38,775 nt of DNA, from NCBI RefSeq assembly GCF_000708885.1, contig NZ_JEOE01000024.1:1-38775 (forward strand), in the 5' to 3' direction. Shown here piece by piece: positions 23,080-31,544 of the stretch (the first letter of the stretch is position 1; every line of letters starts with the position of its first letter). Both the position numbers and the translations under genes were made by a program. The notes beneath the pieces are model-generated. The model did not search any database. It was given only the letters and a program-made list of their open reading frames with translations, and was not told the origin of the DNA. Source of the stretch: Cellulomonas sp. HZM. Lineage in GTDB: Bacteria > Actinomycetota > Actinomycetes > Actinomycetales > Cellulomonadaceae.

Positions 23080-23145
23080 GTGCACTCCCTCACGAGCGGC
23101 GGGCTCGTCGGGACCCGTGCGGGACCGACGAGGCGGCGTGTTTCG

Positions 23146-23151
23146 ATGCTA
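23146..23151 (-). promoter_or_regulatory. clpC -10 element
   Basis: TAGCAT on the minus strand, about 67 nt before the start. The -35 position (23169-23174) reads CAGTGG, a poor match, consistent with activator dependence. Confidence 0.45.
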
Positions 23152-23178
23152 ACGGCGGCCACCCCCGCCCACTGCCCG

Positions 23179-23197
23179 TGTTCGCCGCAGGCGTGAC
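23179..23197. promoter_or_regulatory. ClgR-like activator box upstream of clpC
   Basis: TTCGCCGCAGGCGTGA contains CGC-N5-GCG, the core of the known ClgR operator in actinobacteria. It is centred near -49 relative to the predicted start of clpC transcription, directly upstream of the weak -35. Confidence 0.5.
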
Positions 23198-23239
23198 GAT
23201 CCGCCGACCGTCCGCATCGTGAGCAGTCTCGTTGAATCA

Positions 23240-23268
23240 TTGACCATGCCAGTCGGGTTTTCTACGTT
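23240..23268 (+). promoter_or_regulatory. Promoter of the flavin monooxygenase gene
   Basis: TTGACC (23240-23245), a 17-bp spacer and TACGTT (23263-23268). A start near 23275 gives a leader of about 50 nt with GGAAGG as ribosome site. Confidence 0.6.
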
Positions 23269-23327
23269 CCGGCTCGCCGCCGCGCAGCACCGGACCGACG
23301 GCGACCACCGACCGGAAGGCCAGCACC

Positions 23328-24437
23328 ATGCCCGTCGAGTTCCTCGGGATCGCCACCACGAGCGACGCGTCCGAGACCACCGCCGCGACCACGAGCCCGG
23401 TCGACATCGGCTACCTCGAGCGCATCGTCCGCGCGCACGAGGACAACGGCTGGACGCGCGTGCTGTTCGCCTACGGCTCGAGCGGGCTCGAGCCGTCCGC
23501 GCTGGCCGGGTACGTCGCCGGCCGGCTCGACTCGATCGAGCTGCTGCTCGCGCATCGGCCCAACGTCTCCTACCCGACGTACGCGGCGAAGACGTTCGCG
23601 ACGCTCGACCAGGTCTCGCGCGGGCGGCTGTCCGTCCACTTCATCACCGGCGGGAGCGACCGCGAGCAGGCCCGCGAGGGCGACCGGCTGACGAAGGACG
23701 AGCGGTACGCGCGCACCCACGAGTACATCCAGGTCGTCAAGAAGGCGTGGACCAGCACCGAGCCGTTCGACCACCACGGCACGTTCTACGACTTCGACGA
23801 CTTCGTCCTCGACGCGAAGGCGTACGAGGGCCGCAGCCCGACGATCTCCTTCGGCGGCTCGTCGGACGCGGCCTACCGCGTCGGCGCCGCCGAGGCCGAC
23901 ATCTTCGCGGTGTGGGGCGAGCCGCTCGCGAGCACGGCCGAGCAGATCGCGCGCATCCACGCCGAGGCCGCTGCGGCCGGTCGCACGACGCCGCCGCGCA
24001 TCCACGCCGCGTTCCGACCGATCATCGCGCCGACCGAGGAGCTCGCCTGGGAGAGGGCGCACCGCGTGCTCGACCGCATCGAGGCGCGCAAGGCCGCGGC
24101 GGGCCCGGCGCTCGCCCGGTGGTCGGACGGCGCACCGCAGAACGCGGGTTCCCAGCGGCTGCTCGAGATCGCGGCGCAGGGCGAGCGCTTCGACACGGCG
24201 CTGTGGACCGCGACCGCCAGGGCGACGGGCGGCGCGGGCAACTCGAACGCGCTCGTCGGTACGCCCGAGACCGTCGCGCAGGCGCTGCTCGCGTACTACG
24301 ACCTCGGTGTGCGGATCGTCTCCGCGCGCGGGTACGACCTGCTCGACGACGCCGTCGACTTCGGCCGCTACGTGATCCCGCTGGTCAAGGAGGGCGTGGC
24401 CGAGCGCGACCGGGCTGCCGCGAGCGCCGCGACGTGA
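23328..24437 (+). CDS. LLM-class flavin-dependent monooxygenase, SsuD-like
   Basis: A 369-aa luciferase-fold enzyme using reduced flavin and oxygen. Seen: VEFLGIATTSD at the start, LLAHRPNVSYPTYAAKTFAT, the SRGRLSVHFITGGSDREQ block, TFYDFDDFVLDAKAY, SFGGSSDAAYRVGAAEADIF and the C-terminal GTPETVAQALLAYYDLGVR. This order is that of alkanesulfonate/dimethylsulfone monooxygenases of the SsuD/SfnG type, so a role in freeing sulfite from organosulfur compounds is likely; the substrate is not readable from sequence. No ABC transporter or flavin reductase is adjacent. It converges with a second luciferase-like gene of a different subgroup. Confidence 0.88.
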   Translation: MPVEFLGIATTSDASETTAATTSPVDIGYLERIVRAHEDNGWTRVLFAYGSSGLEPSALAGYVAGRLDSIELLLAHRPNVSYPTYAAKTFATLDQVSRGRLSVHFITGGSDREQAREGDRLTKDERYARTHEYIQVVKKAWTSTEPFDHHGTFYDFDDFVLDAKAYEGRSPTISFGGSSDAAYRVGAAEADIFAVWGEPLASTAEQIARIHAEAAAAGRTTPPRIHAAFRPIIAPTEELAWERAHRVLDRIEARKAAAGPALARWSDGAPQNAGSQRLLEIAAQGERFDTALWTATARATGGAGNSNALVGTPETVAQALLAYYDLGVRIVSARGYDLLDDAVDFGRYVIPLVKEGVAERDRAAASAAT

Positions 24438-24454
24438 GCGGCCGGACGACGACG

Positions 24455-24473
24455 GTCGGGCATCGCGCCCGAC
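24455..24473. terminator. Bidirectional hairpin between the two convergent flavin monooxygenase genes
   Basis: GTCGGGC (24455-24461) and GCCCGAC (24467-24473) form a 7-bp stem with a 5-nt loop, 17 nt past one stop and 34 nt past the other. Confidence 0.5.
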
Positions 24474-24507
24474 GCTGAGCCGACGGCGGCGCACGCCTCG
24501 GAGGGAA

Positions 24508-25530
24508 TCACACCGGAGCCGGGGAGCCCAACCACCCCAGCTTCGGCGCGACGAGGTGCACCGTGTCGTGCAGGATCTGCTCGTAGTCCGCGCGGGTGAG
24601 CTCGTACGGCAGCTCGAGCCGAAGCTCGTCGACCTCGCCGACCGCGGCATCCTCGTGCAGCCGTTCCGCGATCTCCTCGCTGGTCCCCACCAGGTCGGGC
24701 GCGAACAGCGTGCGACGCGGGCCGACGGGACCGAGCGTCCTGTCGTGGCGGCTGCGCGCGTACTCCCGGTAGCGCTCGCGCGTCGCACGGTCCGCGCCGT
24801 CCGTCGGGACGACGACCCTGCCGAGCGCGACCCGCGGAGCGTGCGCGCCGGTCCAGGCCGCACGGAAGGCGGCGAGGTTCGCTCGCTGCGCAGCGACGAA
24901 GTCGTCGTGCTCCTCGCCCGCCACGATGTTGCCCGTCAGCAGGTGCAGCCCGCGCGACGCCGCCCACACCGACGACCCGCGCGACGCAGCGCCGTACCAG
25001 AGGCGGTCGACGAGTCCCGGGCTGTGCGGCTGCAGGCGCGGGCGCTGCACGTTGCCCGGCGAGTGGATGCGCGTGTCCTCGTCACCGAGGTACGCGCCGG
25101 CCAGCCCCTCGGCCAGCCGCTCGATGCGCGCGTGCGAGAAGTCGACCGCGCGCCAGTCGCCGTCGAACACCTTCTCTCCGAGGAGGTCGACGTGCGGCGG
25201 CGTCCCCGCGCTGAAACCCGCCTGCAACCGGCCCCGGGACAGCACGTCGACGGTCGCCAGGTCCTCACCGAGCCGGAACGGGCTCTCGTAGCCGATCGGG
25301 ATGACGGCGGTCCCCAGCTCGATCGACGTGGTGCGCTGCGTCGCCGCCGCCAGGAACGTCGCGGCCGACGAGACGCCGTGCTCGAGGTGCCGCTGGCGGA
25401 CCCACGCACCGCGGTAGCCGAGCTGCTCGCCGTAGGCGAACAGGGCGAGCGTCTCCTCGAGACCTGCGTACGGGTCGTCGTCGGGGAAGTTGCCGGGAGT
25501 GAGGAACGCGAGCGAGCGGATCGTGGTCAC
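24508..25530 (-). CDS. LLM-class flavin-dependent oxidoreductase
   Basis: A 340-aa luciferase-like enzyme. N-terminus SLAFLTPGNFPDDDPYAGLEETLALFAYGEQLGYRGAWV (read in parts), then QRHLEHGVSSAATFLAAATQRT, GTAVIPIGYESPFRLGEDLATVD and LSRGRLQAGFSAGTPPHV. These are hallmarks of the bacterial luciferase superfamily, subgroup of 'CE1758-like' oxidoreductases. GTG 25530 starts the native-looking MTTIRSLAFL. A -10-like TACCGT ends 8 nt upstream. Cofactor (FMN or F420) and substrate are unknown. It is divergent from the SanA-like gene, 91 bp away. Confidence 0.85.
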   Translation of the reverse strand: MTTIRSLAFLTPGNFPDDDPYAGLEETLALFAYGEQLGYRGAWVRQRHLEHGVSSAATFLAAATQRTTSIELGTAVIPIGYESPFRLGEDLATVDVLSRGRLQAGFSAGTPPHVDLLGEKVFDGDWRAVDFSHARIERLAEGLAGAYLGDEDTRIHSPGNVQRPRLQPHSPGLVDRLWYGAASRGSSVWAASRGLHLLTGNIVAGEEHDDFVAAQRANLAAFRAAWTGAHAPRVALGRVVVPTDGADRATRERYREYARSRHDRTLGPVGPRRTLFAPDLVGTSEEIAERLHEDAAVGEVDELRLELPYELTRADYEQILHDTVHLVAPKLGWLGSPAPV

Positions 25531-25608
25531 GGCGCGGGACGGTACGAACCGTGGCGGGCGAGGTCAACGGATCCGGCGGTCGTCCCGCATGACGAGAGGA
25601 CGGCTCGC

Positions 25609-25614
25609 TAGGGT
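25609..25614 (+). promoter_or_regulatory. -10 element of leaderless SanA-like mRNA
   Basis: TAGGGT ends 7 nt before ATG 25622; no ribosome site. Confidence 0.45.
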
Positions 25615-25621
25615 TCGCCCC

Positions 25622-26338
25622 ATGACGGCACCCGCGGGGACCACGCCGGCCGACGACACCTCCCCGGCCGAGCCGCCCGCCCGACGACACGGCCGCCACC
25701 GCACCGTCCTGCTCGTCGCAGCCGCGGTGGTCGTCGTCCTCGCGGCCCCGTTCGTCGTCGTGCAGGCCGTGGGCCTCGCGCACCGTCGCGCGCTCGCCGA
25801 CGTCCCCGACACCCCCGTCGCGATCGTCCTCGGCGCGGGCCTGCGCCCCGACGGCAGCCCGTCGACCTACCTGCGGCGCCGGCTCGACGCGGGTGCGGCC
25901 CTGTACGACCAGGGCAAGGTCAACGTCATCCTCGTCAGCGGCGACAACGGAACGGTCCAGCACGACGAGCCGACCGCGATGAAGGACTACCTCGTCGCGC
26001 ACGGCGTCCCGGCGGACAGAGTCGTCGCGGACTTCGCCGGCTTCGACACGCACGACTCGTGCGTGCGCGCGCACACCGTGTTCGGGGTCGACGACGCGGT
26101 CGTCGTCACGCAGGACTACCACCTGCCGCGTGCGCTGTTCTCGTGCCGGGCCGCGGGCATGCGCGTCACGGGCGTCGGCGTCTCGGCGTCGAGCGTGACG
26201 CCGCAGCAGGCCGTGGTGTGGCGCGTCCGCGAGGTCCCGGCGTCGTACAAGGCCGCGTGGGACGCGCTCGTCGGCCGGGACCCGAAGTTCGGCGGCCACG
26301 AGACCGGGGTGCAGGACGCGCTGACCACCCAGGGATGA
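25622..26338 (+). CDS. SanA/YdcF-like (DUF218) membrane protein
   Basis: A 238-aa protein. A basic, Pro-rich N-terminus is followed by one membrane segment (about 30-52). The outside domain reads AIVLGAGLRPDGSPSTYLRRRLDAG, VILVSGDNGTVQHDEPTAMKDYL, FDTHDSCVRA and VVVTQDYHLPRALFSC. These are the conserved elements of DUF218/SanA proteins, implicated in envelope integrity (vancomycin exclusion in enterobacteria). The exact activity is unknown. Its stop overlaps the start of the HAD gene by 4 bp (ATGA), so the two are probably translated together. Confidence 0.92.
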   Translation: MTAPAGTTPADDTSPAEPPARRHGRHRTVLLVAAAVVVVLAAPFVVVQAVGLAHRRALADVPDTPVAIVLGAGLRPDGSPSTYLRRRLDAGAALYDQGKVNVILVSGDNGTVQHDEPTAMKDYLVAHGVPADRVVADFAGFDTHDSCVRAHTVFGVDDAVVVTQDYHLPRALFSCRAAGMRVTGVGVSASSVTPQQAVVWRVREVPASYKAAWDALVGRDPKFGGHETGVQDALTTQG

Positions 26339-27162
26339 TGGAGGGCGTGATCGCCCCGACGTTCGACCCCCTGCCCGACCTGCGCCTCGTCGCGATCGAC
26401 ATGGACGGCACCCTCCTCGACGACGACAAGCGCCTCGACCCGTCGTTCTGGCCGCTGCTCGACGAGCTGCACGACCGCGGTGTCGTCGTGTGCCCCGCGA
26501 GCGGGCGGCAGTACGCGACGCTGCGCGCGCAGTTCGACCGCGACGACCTCGTCTACATCGCGGAGAACGGCGCGTACGTGGTGCACGAGGGGCGCGAGGT
26601 GTCGTCGCGCACGATCGACCGGGCGACGGCGAACGACGTGGTGCGGGCGGTGCGGGCCGCGGGACGGGACACCGGGACCGTGCTGTGCGGGAAGCGGTCG
26701 GCGTACGTCGAGCGCACCGACGAGGCGTTCCTCGAGCAGGTCCGGCCCTACTACCGGCTGCTCGAACTGGTCGACGACCTCACGGACGTGCGCGACGACG
26801 ACGTGCTCAAGGTCGCGGTGTACGACTTCGCGTCCTCGCAGGAGCTGACCGACGCCGTCCTGGGTCGGTTCGACGGGCCGCAGCGCGTGGTGGTGTCCGG
26901 CGAGCACTGGGTGGACGTCATGGACCCCGAGGTCGACAAGGGGCTCGCGCTGCGCGCCGTGCAGGACGTGCTGGGCGTGACGCGCGAGCAGACGATGGCG
27001 TTCGGCGACTACCACAACGACCTCGGCATGCTCGAGGCCGCCGGCTGGTCGGTCGCGATGGACAACGCGCACCCGGACGTGCGGGCGGTCGCGCGCGTGG
27101 TGGCGCCGACGAACAACGACAACGGCGTGGTGCGCACGCTGCGGGCGGCGCTCGGGCTCTGA
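26335..27162 (+). CDS. HAD-superfamily phosphatase, Cof type
   Basis: A 275-aa cytosolic sugar-phosphate-type phosphatase. Motif I is AIDMDGTLLDDDKRL, motif II VCPASGRQY, motif III the Lys in VDKGLALRAVQ, and motif IV MAFGDYHNDLGMLEAAGWSV. A C2B-type cap lies between motifs II and III, as in Cof/YbiV/YidA proteins. ATG 26335 (or ATG 26338) is chosen for the ATGA overlap with the gene before. The substrate cannot be predicted. Confidence 0.92.
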   Translation: MMEGVIAPTFDPLPDLRLVAIDMDGTLLDDDKRLDPSFWPLLDELHDRGVVVCPASGRQYATLRAQFDRDDLVYIAENGAYVVHEGREVSSRTIDRATANDVVRAVRAAGRDTGTVLCGKRSAYVERTDEAFLEQVRPYYRLLELVDDLTDVRDDDVLKVAVYDFASSQELTDAVLGRFDGPQRVVVSGEHWVDVMDPEVDKGLALRAVQDVLGVTREQTMAFGDYHNDLGMLEAAGWSVAMDNAHPDVRAVARVVAPTNNDNGVVRTLRAALGL

Positions 27163-27171
27163 GGACTCGGA

Positions 27172-27260
27172 CGGACGAGCCCGACGACGCCGACGGGGCC
27201 GACGAGCTCGACGAGCCCGACGAGCCCGACGAGCCGACGAGCCCGACGAGCCCGACGAGG
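27172..27260. repeat. Degenerate 9-bp tandem repeat (GACGAGCCC)
   Basis: About nine imperfect copies of GACGAGCCC and variants fill nearly the whole gap between the convergent HAD and LysR genes. There is no hairpin terminator here. Confidence 0.8.
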
Positions 27261-27264
27261 AGCG

Positions 27265-28179
27265 TCAGCGCGCCGCCGCCGCCAGCGCGCGCAACGTCGC
27301 GGCCACCGCGGGCACGCGCAGCAGGTCGGGCGTGGTGACGGCGTGCACGGCCCTGGACGACGACCCCGCCGCGGGTCGCAGCACGACACCCGGGTGTCGC
27401 GCGGCCGTCTCGTGCACCAGCCCGGGCAGCAGCGCGACGCCGAGTCCCGCCGCGACGAGCGAGAGCACCGCGACGTAGTCGTCGGTCGCGTACGCGATCT
27501 GCGGGTCGAACCCGCGTGCGTGCGCGGCGGCCTGCAGGTGGCCGCGGCAGCGCGGGCAGCCCGCGATCCAGGACTCGTCCGCGAGCGCGGCGAGGTCGAC
27601 GCTCTCGTCGGCTGCGGCAGCGTGGCCCGGCGGGAGCGCGACGAACGACGGGTCGTCGAGCAGGTGCCGGGTGGCGAGCCCGCGCAGGTCGTCCTCGCCG
27701 CGCCCGAGCGCCACGCCCGGGTAGTCGAACGCGAGCGCGACGTCTGCGTCGCCCGAGCGCACGAGCTGCAGCGACTCCGGCGGCTCGGCCTCGTCGAGCG
27801 TCACGGTGAGGCCGGGGTGCCGCGTGCGGAGGGCGGCGAGCGCGCGGGGCACGAGCGTGGCCGACGACGAGGGGAACGCGACGAGCCGCACACGCCCCGC
27901 CTGCAGCCCCGTGAGCGAGAGGACCTCGGCCTGCGCCGCACGCAGCGCCGCGTCGACGCTGGTGCCGTGCCGCGCGAGCACCTCGCCGGCCTCGGTGAGC
28001 CGCACGCCGCGGCCGGTGCGGTCGAGCAGCGCCGTTCCCAGGCGGCGTTCGAGCCGGCGCACGTGCTGGCTCACCGCGGGCTGGCTCGTGCCCAGCCGGG
28101 CCGCCGCGCCCGTGACGCTCCCGGTGTCGGCGATCGCGCGCAGCATGCGTAGGGCGCCGACGTCCAGGGTCTCGATCAT
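27265..28179 (-). CDS. LysR-family transcriptional regulator
   Basis: A 304-aa regulator. The N-terminal winged helix-turn-helix reads LRMLRAIADTGSVTGAAARL and GTSQPAVSQHVRRLERRLGT. The co-inducer domain follows (GRVRLVAFPSSSATLVPRALA, YATDDYVAVLSLVAAGLGVALLP). I chose ATG 28179 over GTG 28182 because TAACAT at 28186-28191 ends 6 nt before it, a leaderless pattern. It is divergent from the aminotransferase-fold gene, 70 bp away, and by the usual LysR arrangement probably controls it. Confidence 0.92.
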   Translation of the reverse strand: MIETLDVGALRMLRAIADTGSVTGAAARLGTSQPAVSQHVRRLERRLGTALLDRTGRGVRLTEAGEVLARHGTSVDAALRAAQAEVLSLTGLQAGRVRLVAFPSSSATLVPRALAALRTRHPGLTVTLDEAEPPESLQLVRSGDADVALAFDYPGVALGRGEDDLRGLATRHLLDDPSFVALPPGHAAAADESVDLAALADESWIAGCPRCRGHLQAAAHARGFDPQIAYATDDYVAVLSLVAAGLGVALLPGLVHETAARHPGVVLRPAAGSSSRAVHAVTTPDLLRVPAVAATLRALAAAAR

Positions 28180-28249
28180 CACGCCATGTTATGCGTCAAC
28201 GCAGCAAGCAGTCGTTGTGTGATGCGTCGTCGTCCCGGACCATCGGAGG

Positions 28250-29302
28250 ATGCCCGACCCGATCGCCGCCCTCACCTTCGCACCCGCACCGGGCTACCTC
28301 GACGCCGCCACGTGCGGCCTGCCGACGAGCGCCACGGCCGACGCGATGCGCGCCGCAGTCGACGACTGGCAGGCGGGCCGCGCCGACCTCGCGGTGTACG
28401 ACGACGCCGTCGACCGCAGCCGCCGCGCGTACGCGAGGCTCGTCGGCGTGGGACCGCAGGACGTCGCGATCGGGTCGCAGACCTCCGCGCTCGTCGGCCT
28501 CGTCGCCGCCTCGCTCCCGGACGGCGCCGAGGTGCTCACCGTGACCGACGACTTCACGTCCGTCGTCTTCCCGTTCCTCGCGCACACCGACCGTGGCGTG
28601 ACGGTGCGGCACGTCCCCCTCGCCGAGCTCGCCGACGCGATCCGCCCGCGCACCGCGCTCGTCGCGTTCTCGCTCGTCCAGTCCCGCGACGGTGCGGTGG
28701 CCGACGCCGACGCGATCGTGCGCGCCGCCGCCGCGGTGGGCGCCCTCACGCTGTGCGACGTGACGCAGGCGGGCTGGATGCCCGTCGACGCGGGTCGCTT
28801 CGACATCACGGTGTGCTCCGCCTACAAGTGGCTGTGCGCGCCGCGCGGGGTCGCCTTCCTCACCGTCGCACGCCCCGCGCTCGCGCAGCTGCGCCCCCTG
28901 CACGCGGGCTGGTACGCGGGCGACGACCGGTGGGGGTCCTGCTACGGCCCGCACATGCGCCTCGCCGACGACGCCCGACGGCTCGACGTGTCCCCCGCGT
29001 GGCTGTGCTGGGTGGGAGCGGCCCCGGCGCTCGAGGCGTGGGCGGGCGCAGACGCGCACGCCGTCCGCGACCACGCCGTGGGCCTCGCCGACGCGCTGCT
29101 GTCACGCATCGGGCTCGCGCCTCGCGGCAGCGCGATCGTCTCGCTGCCGGACCCCGACGAGCGCCTGGCCGGCGCGCTGCGCGCGGCCGGCTGCCGGGTC
29201 GCGGGTCGCGCCGGCGGCGTGCGGCTGGGGTTCCACGCGTGGAACGACCGCGACGACGTCGAGAGGGCAGGCGGCGCGCTCGTGGGCGTGCGCGCCGCCT
29301 GA
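28250..29302 (+). CDS. Aminotransferase class V-fold PLP enzyme
   Basis: A 350-aa fold-type I PLP enzyme of the class V / cysteine desulfurase-like group. Seen: GYLDAATCGLPTSATADAM, VAIGSQTSALVGLVAA (cofactor phosphate site), TLCDVTQAGWMPVD (PLP-pyridine Asp and stacking region) and the Schiff-base Lys in TVCSAYKWLCAPRG. The last third is shorter than in IscS, with no scaffold-interaction loop, so a desulfurase role in Fe-S assembly is unlikely. Possible reactions are amino-acid transamination or C-S lyase/racemase activity. The start ATG has GGAGG immediately adjacent, too close to act as a ribosome site, so a leaderless start (GACCAT 6 nt upstream) is possible. Confidence 0.87.
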   Translation: MPDPIAALTFAPAPGYLDAATCGLPTSATADAMRAAVDDWQAGRADLAVYDDAVDRSRRAYARLVGVGPQDVAIGSQTSALVGLVAASLPDGAEVLTVTDDFTSVVFPFLAHTDRGVTVRHVPLAELADAIRPRTALVAFSLVQSRDGAVADADAIVRAAAAVGALTLCDVTQAGWMPVDAGRFDITVCSAYKWLCAPRGVAFLTVARPALAQLRPLHAGWYAGDDRWGSCYGPHMRLADDARRLDVSPAWLCWVGAAPALEAWAGADAHAVRDHAVGLADALLSRIGLAPRGSAIVSLPDPDERLAGALRAAGCRVAGRAGGVRLGFHAWNDRDDVERAGGALVGVRAA

Positions 29303-29336
29303 CCGCTCGGTCGAGGGTCGGCGCCGACGACGCGGG

Positions 29337-29654
29337 CTACTCGACGTGCGCGTCGTCGGCCGCGTCCGCCCCGCTCGCGTCGTCGGGGACCATGAGCGGG
29401 CGCAGCCGCACCCACAGCAGGAACACCCCGGCGACGACGAGCATCACGATGCCCGTCACGAGGTTCACGTTCATGCCGTCGGACTTGTCGAGCGCGTCGT
29501 CGCCCACGACGAGTCCCATGACCAGCAGCACGATCCCGTAGATCCCCATGAGGGTGCCGATGATGGTGCGCAGGTCGAACGCGCGGACCGCGTGGCTGCG
29601 GGCCGGAGTGGTCGCGGTGTCGTTGCCGGGGGTGCCGGCGCGGTTCTCGGGCAC
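29337..29654 (-). CDS. Small two-helix membrane protein next to symporter
   Basis: A 105-aa protein with two hydrophobic segments (about 29-48, LMGIYGIVLLVMGLVVG; and about 62-82, VTGIVMLVVAGVFLLWV) and an acidic C-terminus. GTG 29654 has AAGGAG 6 nt upstream. It starts 17 nt after the symporter stop, so it is in the same operon and may be an accessory subunit. No name can be given. Confidence 0.8.
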   Translation of the reverse strand: MPENRAGTPGNDTATTPARSHAVRAFDLRTIIGTLMGIYGIVLLVMGLVVGDDALDKSDGMNVNLVTGIVMLVVAGVFLLWVRLRPLMVPDDASGADAADDAHVE

Positions 29655-29671
29655 GAGGGTCTCCTTGCCGG

Positions 29672-31375
29672 TCAGTGGAAGATGACGTTGAGCGCGATGA
29701 CCATGACGAGCGACACGGCCGCGAGCCGCGTCGGGCGCTGGTACCAGGGCAGGCTGCCCTCGTCGGGGTCGGTGCGGTCCTCGCGCGGGGTCAGCGAGTA
29801 CACCAGCCCCCGCAGCTCCTTCTCCGCTCTCGGTTGCGTGAAGGTCGTGACGACGACGCTCACCAGGATGTCCACGGCGAACGCGGCACCGGCGGCGACG
29901 AAGCTCGCGCCCTGGCCCTTGAGGTCGAGCACGCCGACGCTCAGCGAGCCGAGCGCGTCCTGGCTCAGCACCGCGACCGTGATCGCGGCGATCGTGCCGC
30001 TCGCGAGGCCCGCCCAACCGGCTGCCGGCGTCATCCGCTTCCAGAACATGCCGAGGATGAACGTGGCGAACAACGGCGCGTTGAAGAACCCGAACAACGT
30101 CTGCAGGTAGTCCATCAGGTTGCTGTAGCCGGACGCGAGCAACGCGGTGAAGACGGCCACGACCGTCGCGGCGATCGTCGCGATGCGGCCCACGCGCGTG
30201 TAGTAGTCGTCGGGCCGGTCCTTCTTCACGTACTGCTGCCACAGGTCGTAGCTGAAGACGGTGTTGAACGCCGAGATGTTCGCGGCCATGCCGGCCATGA
30301 ACGCGGCGAGCAGGCCCGCGATCGCGACTCCGAGCATGCCGTTGGGCAGCAGGTCGCGGATGAGGATCAGCAGCGCGTCGTTGTACTGCACCGACCCGTC
30401 GCCCTTGCCCTCGTTGAGCTTCATGATCTCGGGCGCCAGGACGCTCGCGATGATGCCCGGGACGATGATGATGAAGGGGATGAACATCTTCGGGAAGGAG
30501 CCGATGATGGGCGCCCGGCGGGCCGCCGACATCGAGTTCGACGCCATCGCGCGCTGGACCTCGACGAAGTTCGTCGTCCAGTAGCCGAACGACAGCACGA
30601 ACCCGAGGCCCAGCACGATGCCGATGACCGAGGCGGTGGCCGACGAGAAGCCCGTGAGGTTCTGCCCGGGCCACGACGTCAGCATCCCCTCGACCGGCCC
30701 GTTGTTGACCTTGTCGACGAGCCCGTCGATCCCGCCCACGCGGTGCAGGCCGACGATCGTCAAGGGCAGCAGCGCGGCGACGATGACGAAGAACTGCAGC
30801 ACCTCGTTGTAGATCGCCGCGGACAGGCCGCCCAGCGCGGTGTACGTGAGCACCACGGCGGCGGCGGCGATGAGCGAGACCCACAGCGGCCAGCCGAGCA
30901 GCACGTTGACGATCGTCGCGAGCAGGTACAGGTTCACGCCGGCGATGAGCAGCTGCGCGAGCGCGAAGCTCAGCGCGTTGACGAGGTGGGCGCCGGTGCC
31001 GAACCGTCTGCGCATGAACTCCGGGACGCTGCGCACCTTCGAGCCGTAGTAGAACGGCATCATCACGACGCCCAGGAACAGCATCGCGGGGATCGCGCCG
31101 ATCCAGTAGTAGTGCATGGTCGCCATGCCGATCTGGGCACCGTTGGCGCTCATGCCCATGATCTCGACCGCACCGAGGTTGGCGGAGATGAACGCGAGGC
31201 CGGTGACCCATGCGGGCAGCGACCGCCCGGACAGGAAGAAGTCCAGGCTGGTGGAGACCTGCCGCCTGGCTGCCAGGCCGATCCCGATGACGAACACGAA
31301 GTAGACCGCGACGAGCGTGTAGTCGACGAAGTTCGCGTCGAGCCGCAGGACGTCGGTGTCGGCGGGCATGATCAT
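29672..31375 (-). CDS. Sodium:solute symporter (SSS family), sugar-transporter-like
   Basis: A 567-aa inner-membrane carrier with about 14 membrane helices. Motifs: FFLSGRSLPAWVTGLAFISA (helix 1-2, family signature), GAVEIMGMSANGAQ, TALGGLSAAIYNEVLQFF, LLAAFMAGMAANISAFNTVF and FGFFNAPLFATFILGMFWKR. The overall order is that of the vSGLT/SGLT branch, so Na+-driven uptake of a sugar or sugar-like solute is likely. ATG 31375 is supported by TGGAGG 9 nt upstream. Followed by the small membrane protein. It is the only sugar-uptake-type transporter in the window, but it sits far from the secreted enzyme cluster and has no operator copy. Confidence 0.92.
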   Translation of the reverse strand: MIMPADTDVLRLDANFVDYTLVAVYFVFVIGIGLAARRQVSTSLDFFLSGRSLPAWVTGLAFISANLGAVEIMGMSANGAQIGMATMHYYWIGAIPAMLFLGVVMMPFYYGSKVRSVPEFMRRRFGTGAHLVNALSFALAQLLIAGVNLYLLATIVNVLLGWPLWVSLIAAAAVVLTYTALGGLSAAIYNEVLQFFVIVAALLPLTIVGLHRVGGIDGLVDKVNNGPVEGMLTSWPGQNLTGFSSATASVIGIVLGLGFVLSFGYWTTNFVEVQRAMASNSMSAARRAPIIGSFPKMFIPFIIIVPGIIASVLAPEIMKLNEGKGDGSVQYNDALLILIRDLLPNGMLGVAIAGLLAAFMAGMAANISAFNTVFSYDLWQQYVKKDRPDDYYTRVGRIATIAATVVAVFTALLASGYSNLMDYLQTLFGFFNAPLFATFILGMFWKRMTPAAGWAGLASGTIAAITVAVLSQDALGSLSVGVLDLKGQGASFVAAGAAFAVDILVSVVVTTFTQPRAEKELRGLVYSLTPREDRTDPDEGSLPWYQRPTRLAAVSLVMVIALNVIFH

Positions 31376-31532
31376 CGGGCCGGGCCTCCAGATCCTCTCG
31401 GACGGCGCCGCGGCCACGACGCCGGAGGAAACGCTAGGACCGTTCGCGCAGATGCGCGCGGCGAACGAACAGGAACGACCGCAGGCGAACCGCGAGCGCG
31501 CGCTCGATCGTCCACCGCCGCGCGCGTCCGGC

Positions 31533-31538
31533 TACCGT
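31533..31538 (+). promoter_or_regulatory. -10 element of leaderless hydrolase mRNA
   Basis: TACCGT ends 6 nt before ATG 31545. Confidence 0.45.
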
Positions 31539-31544
31539 GCGGAC

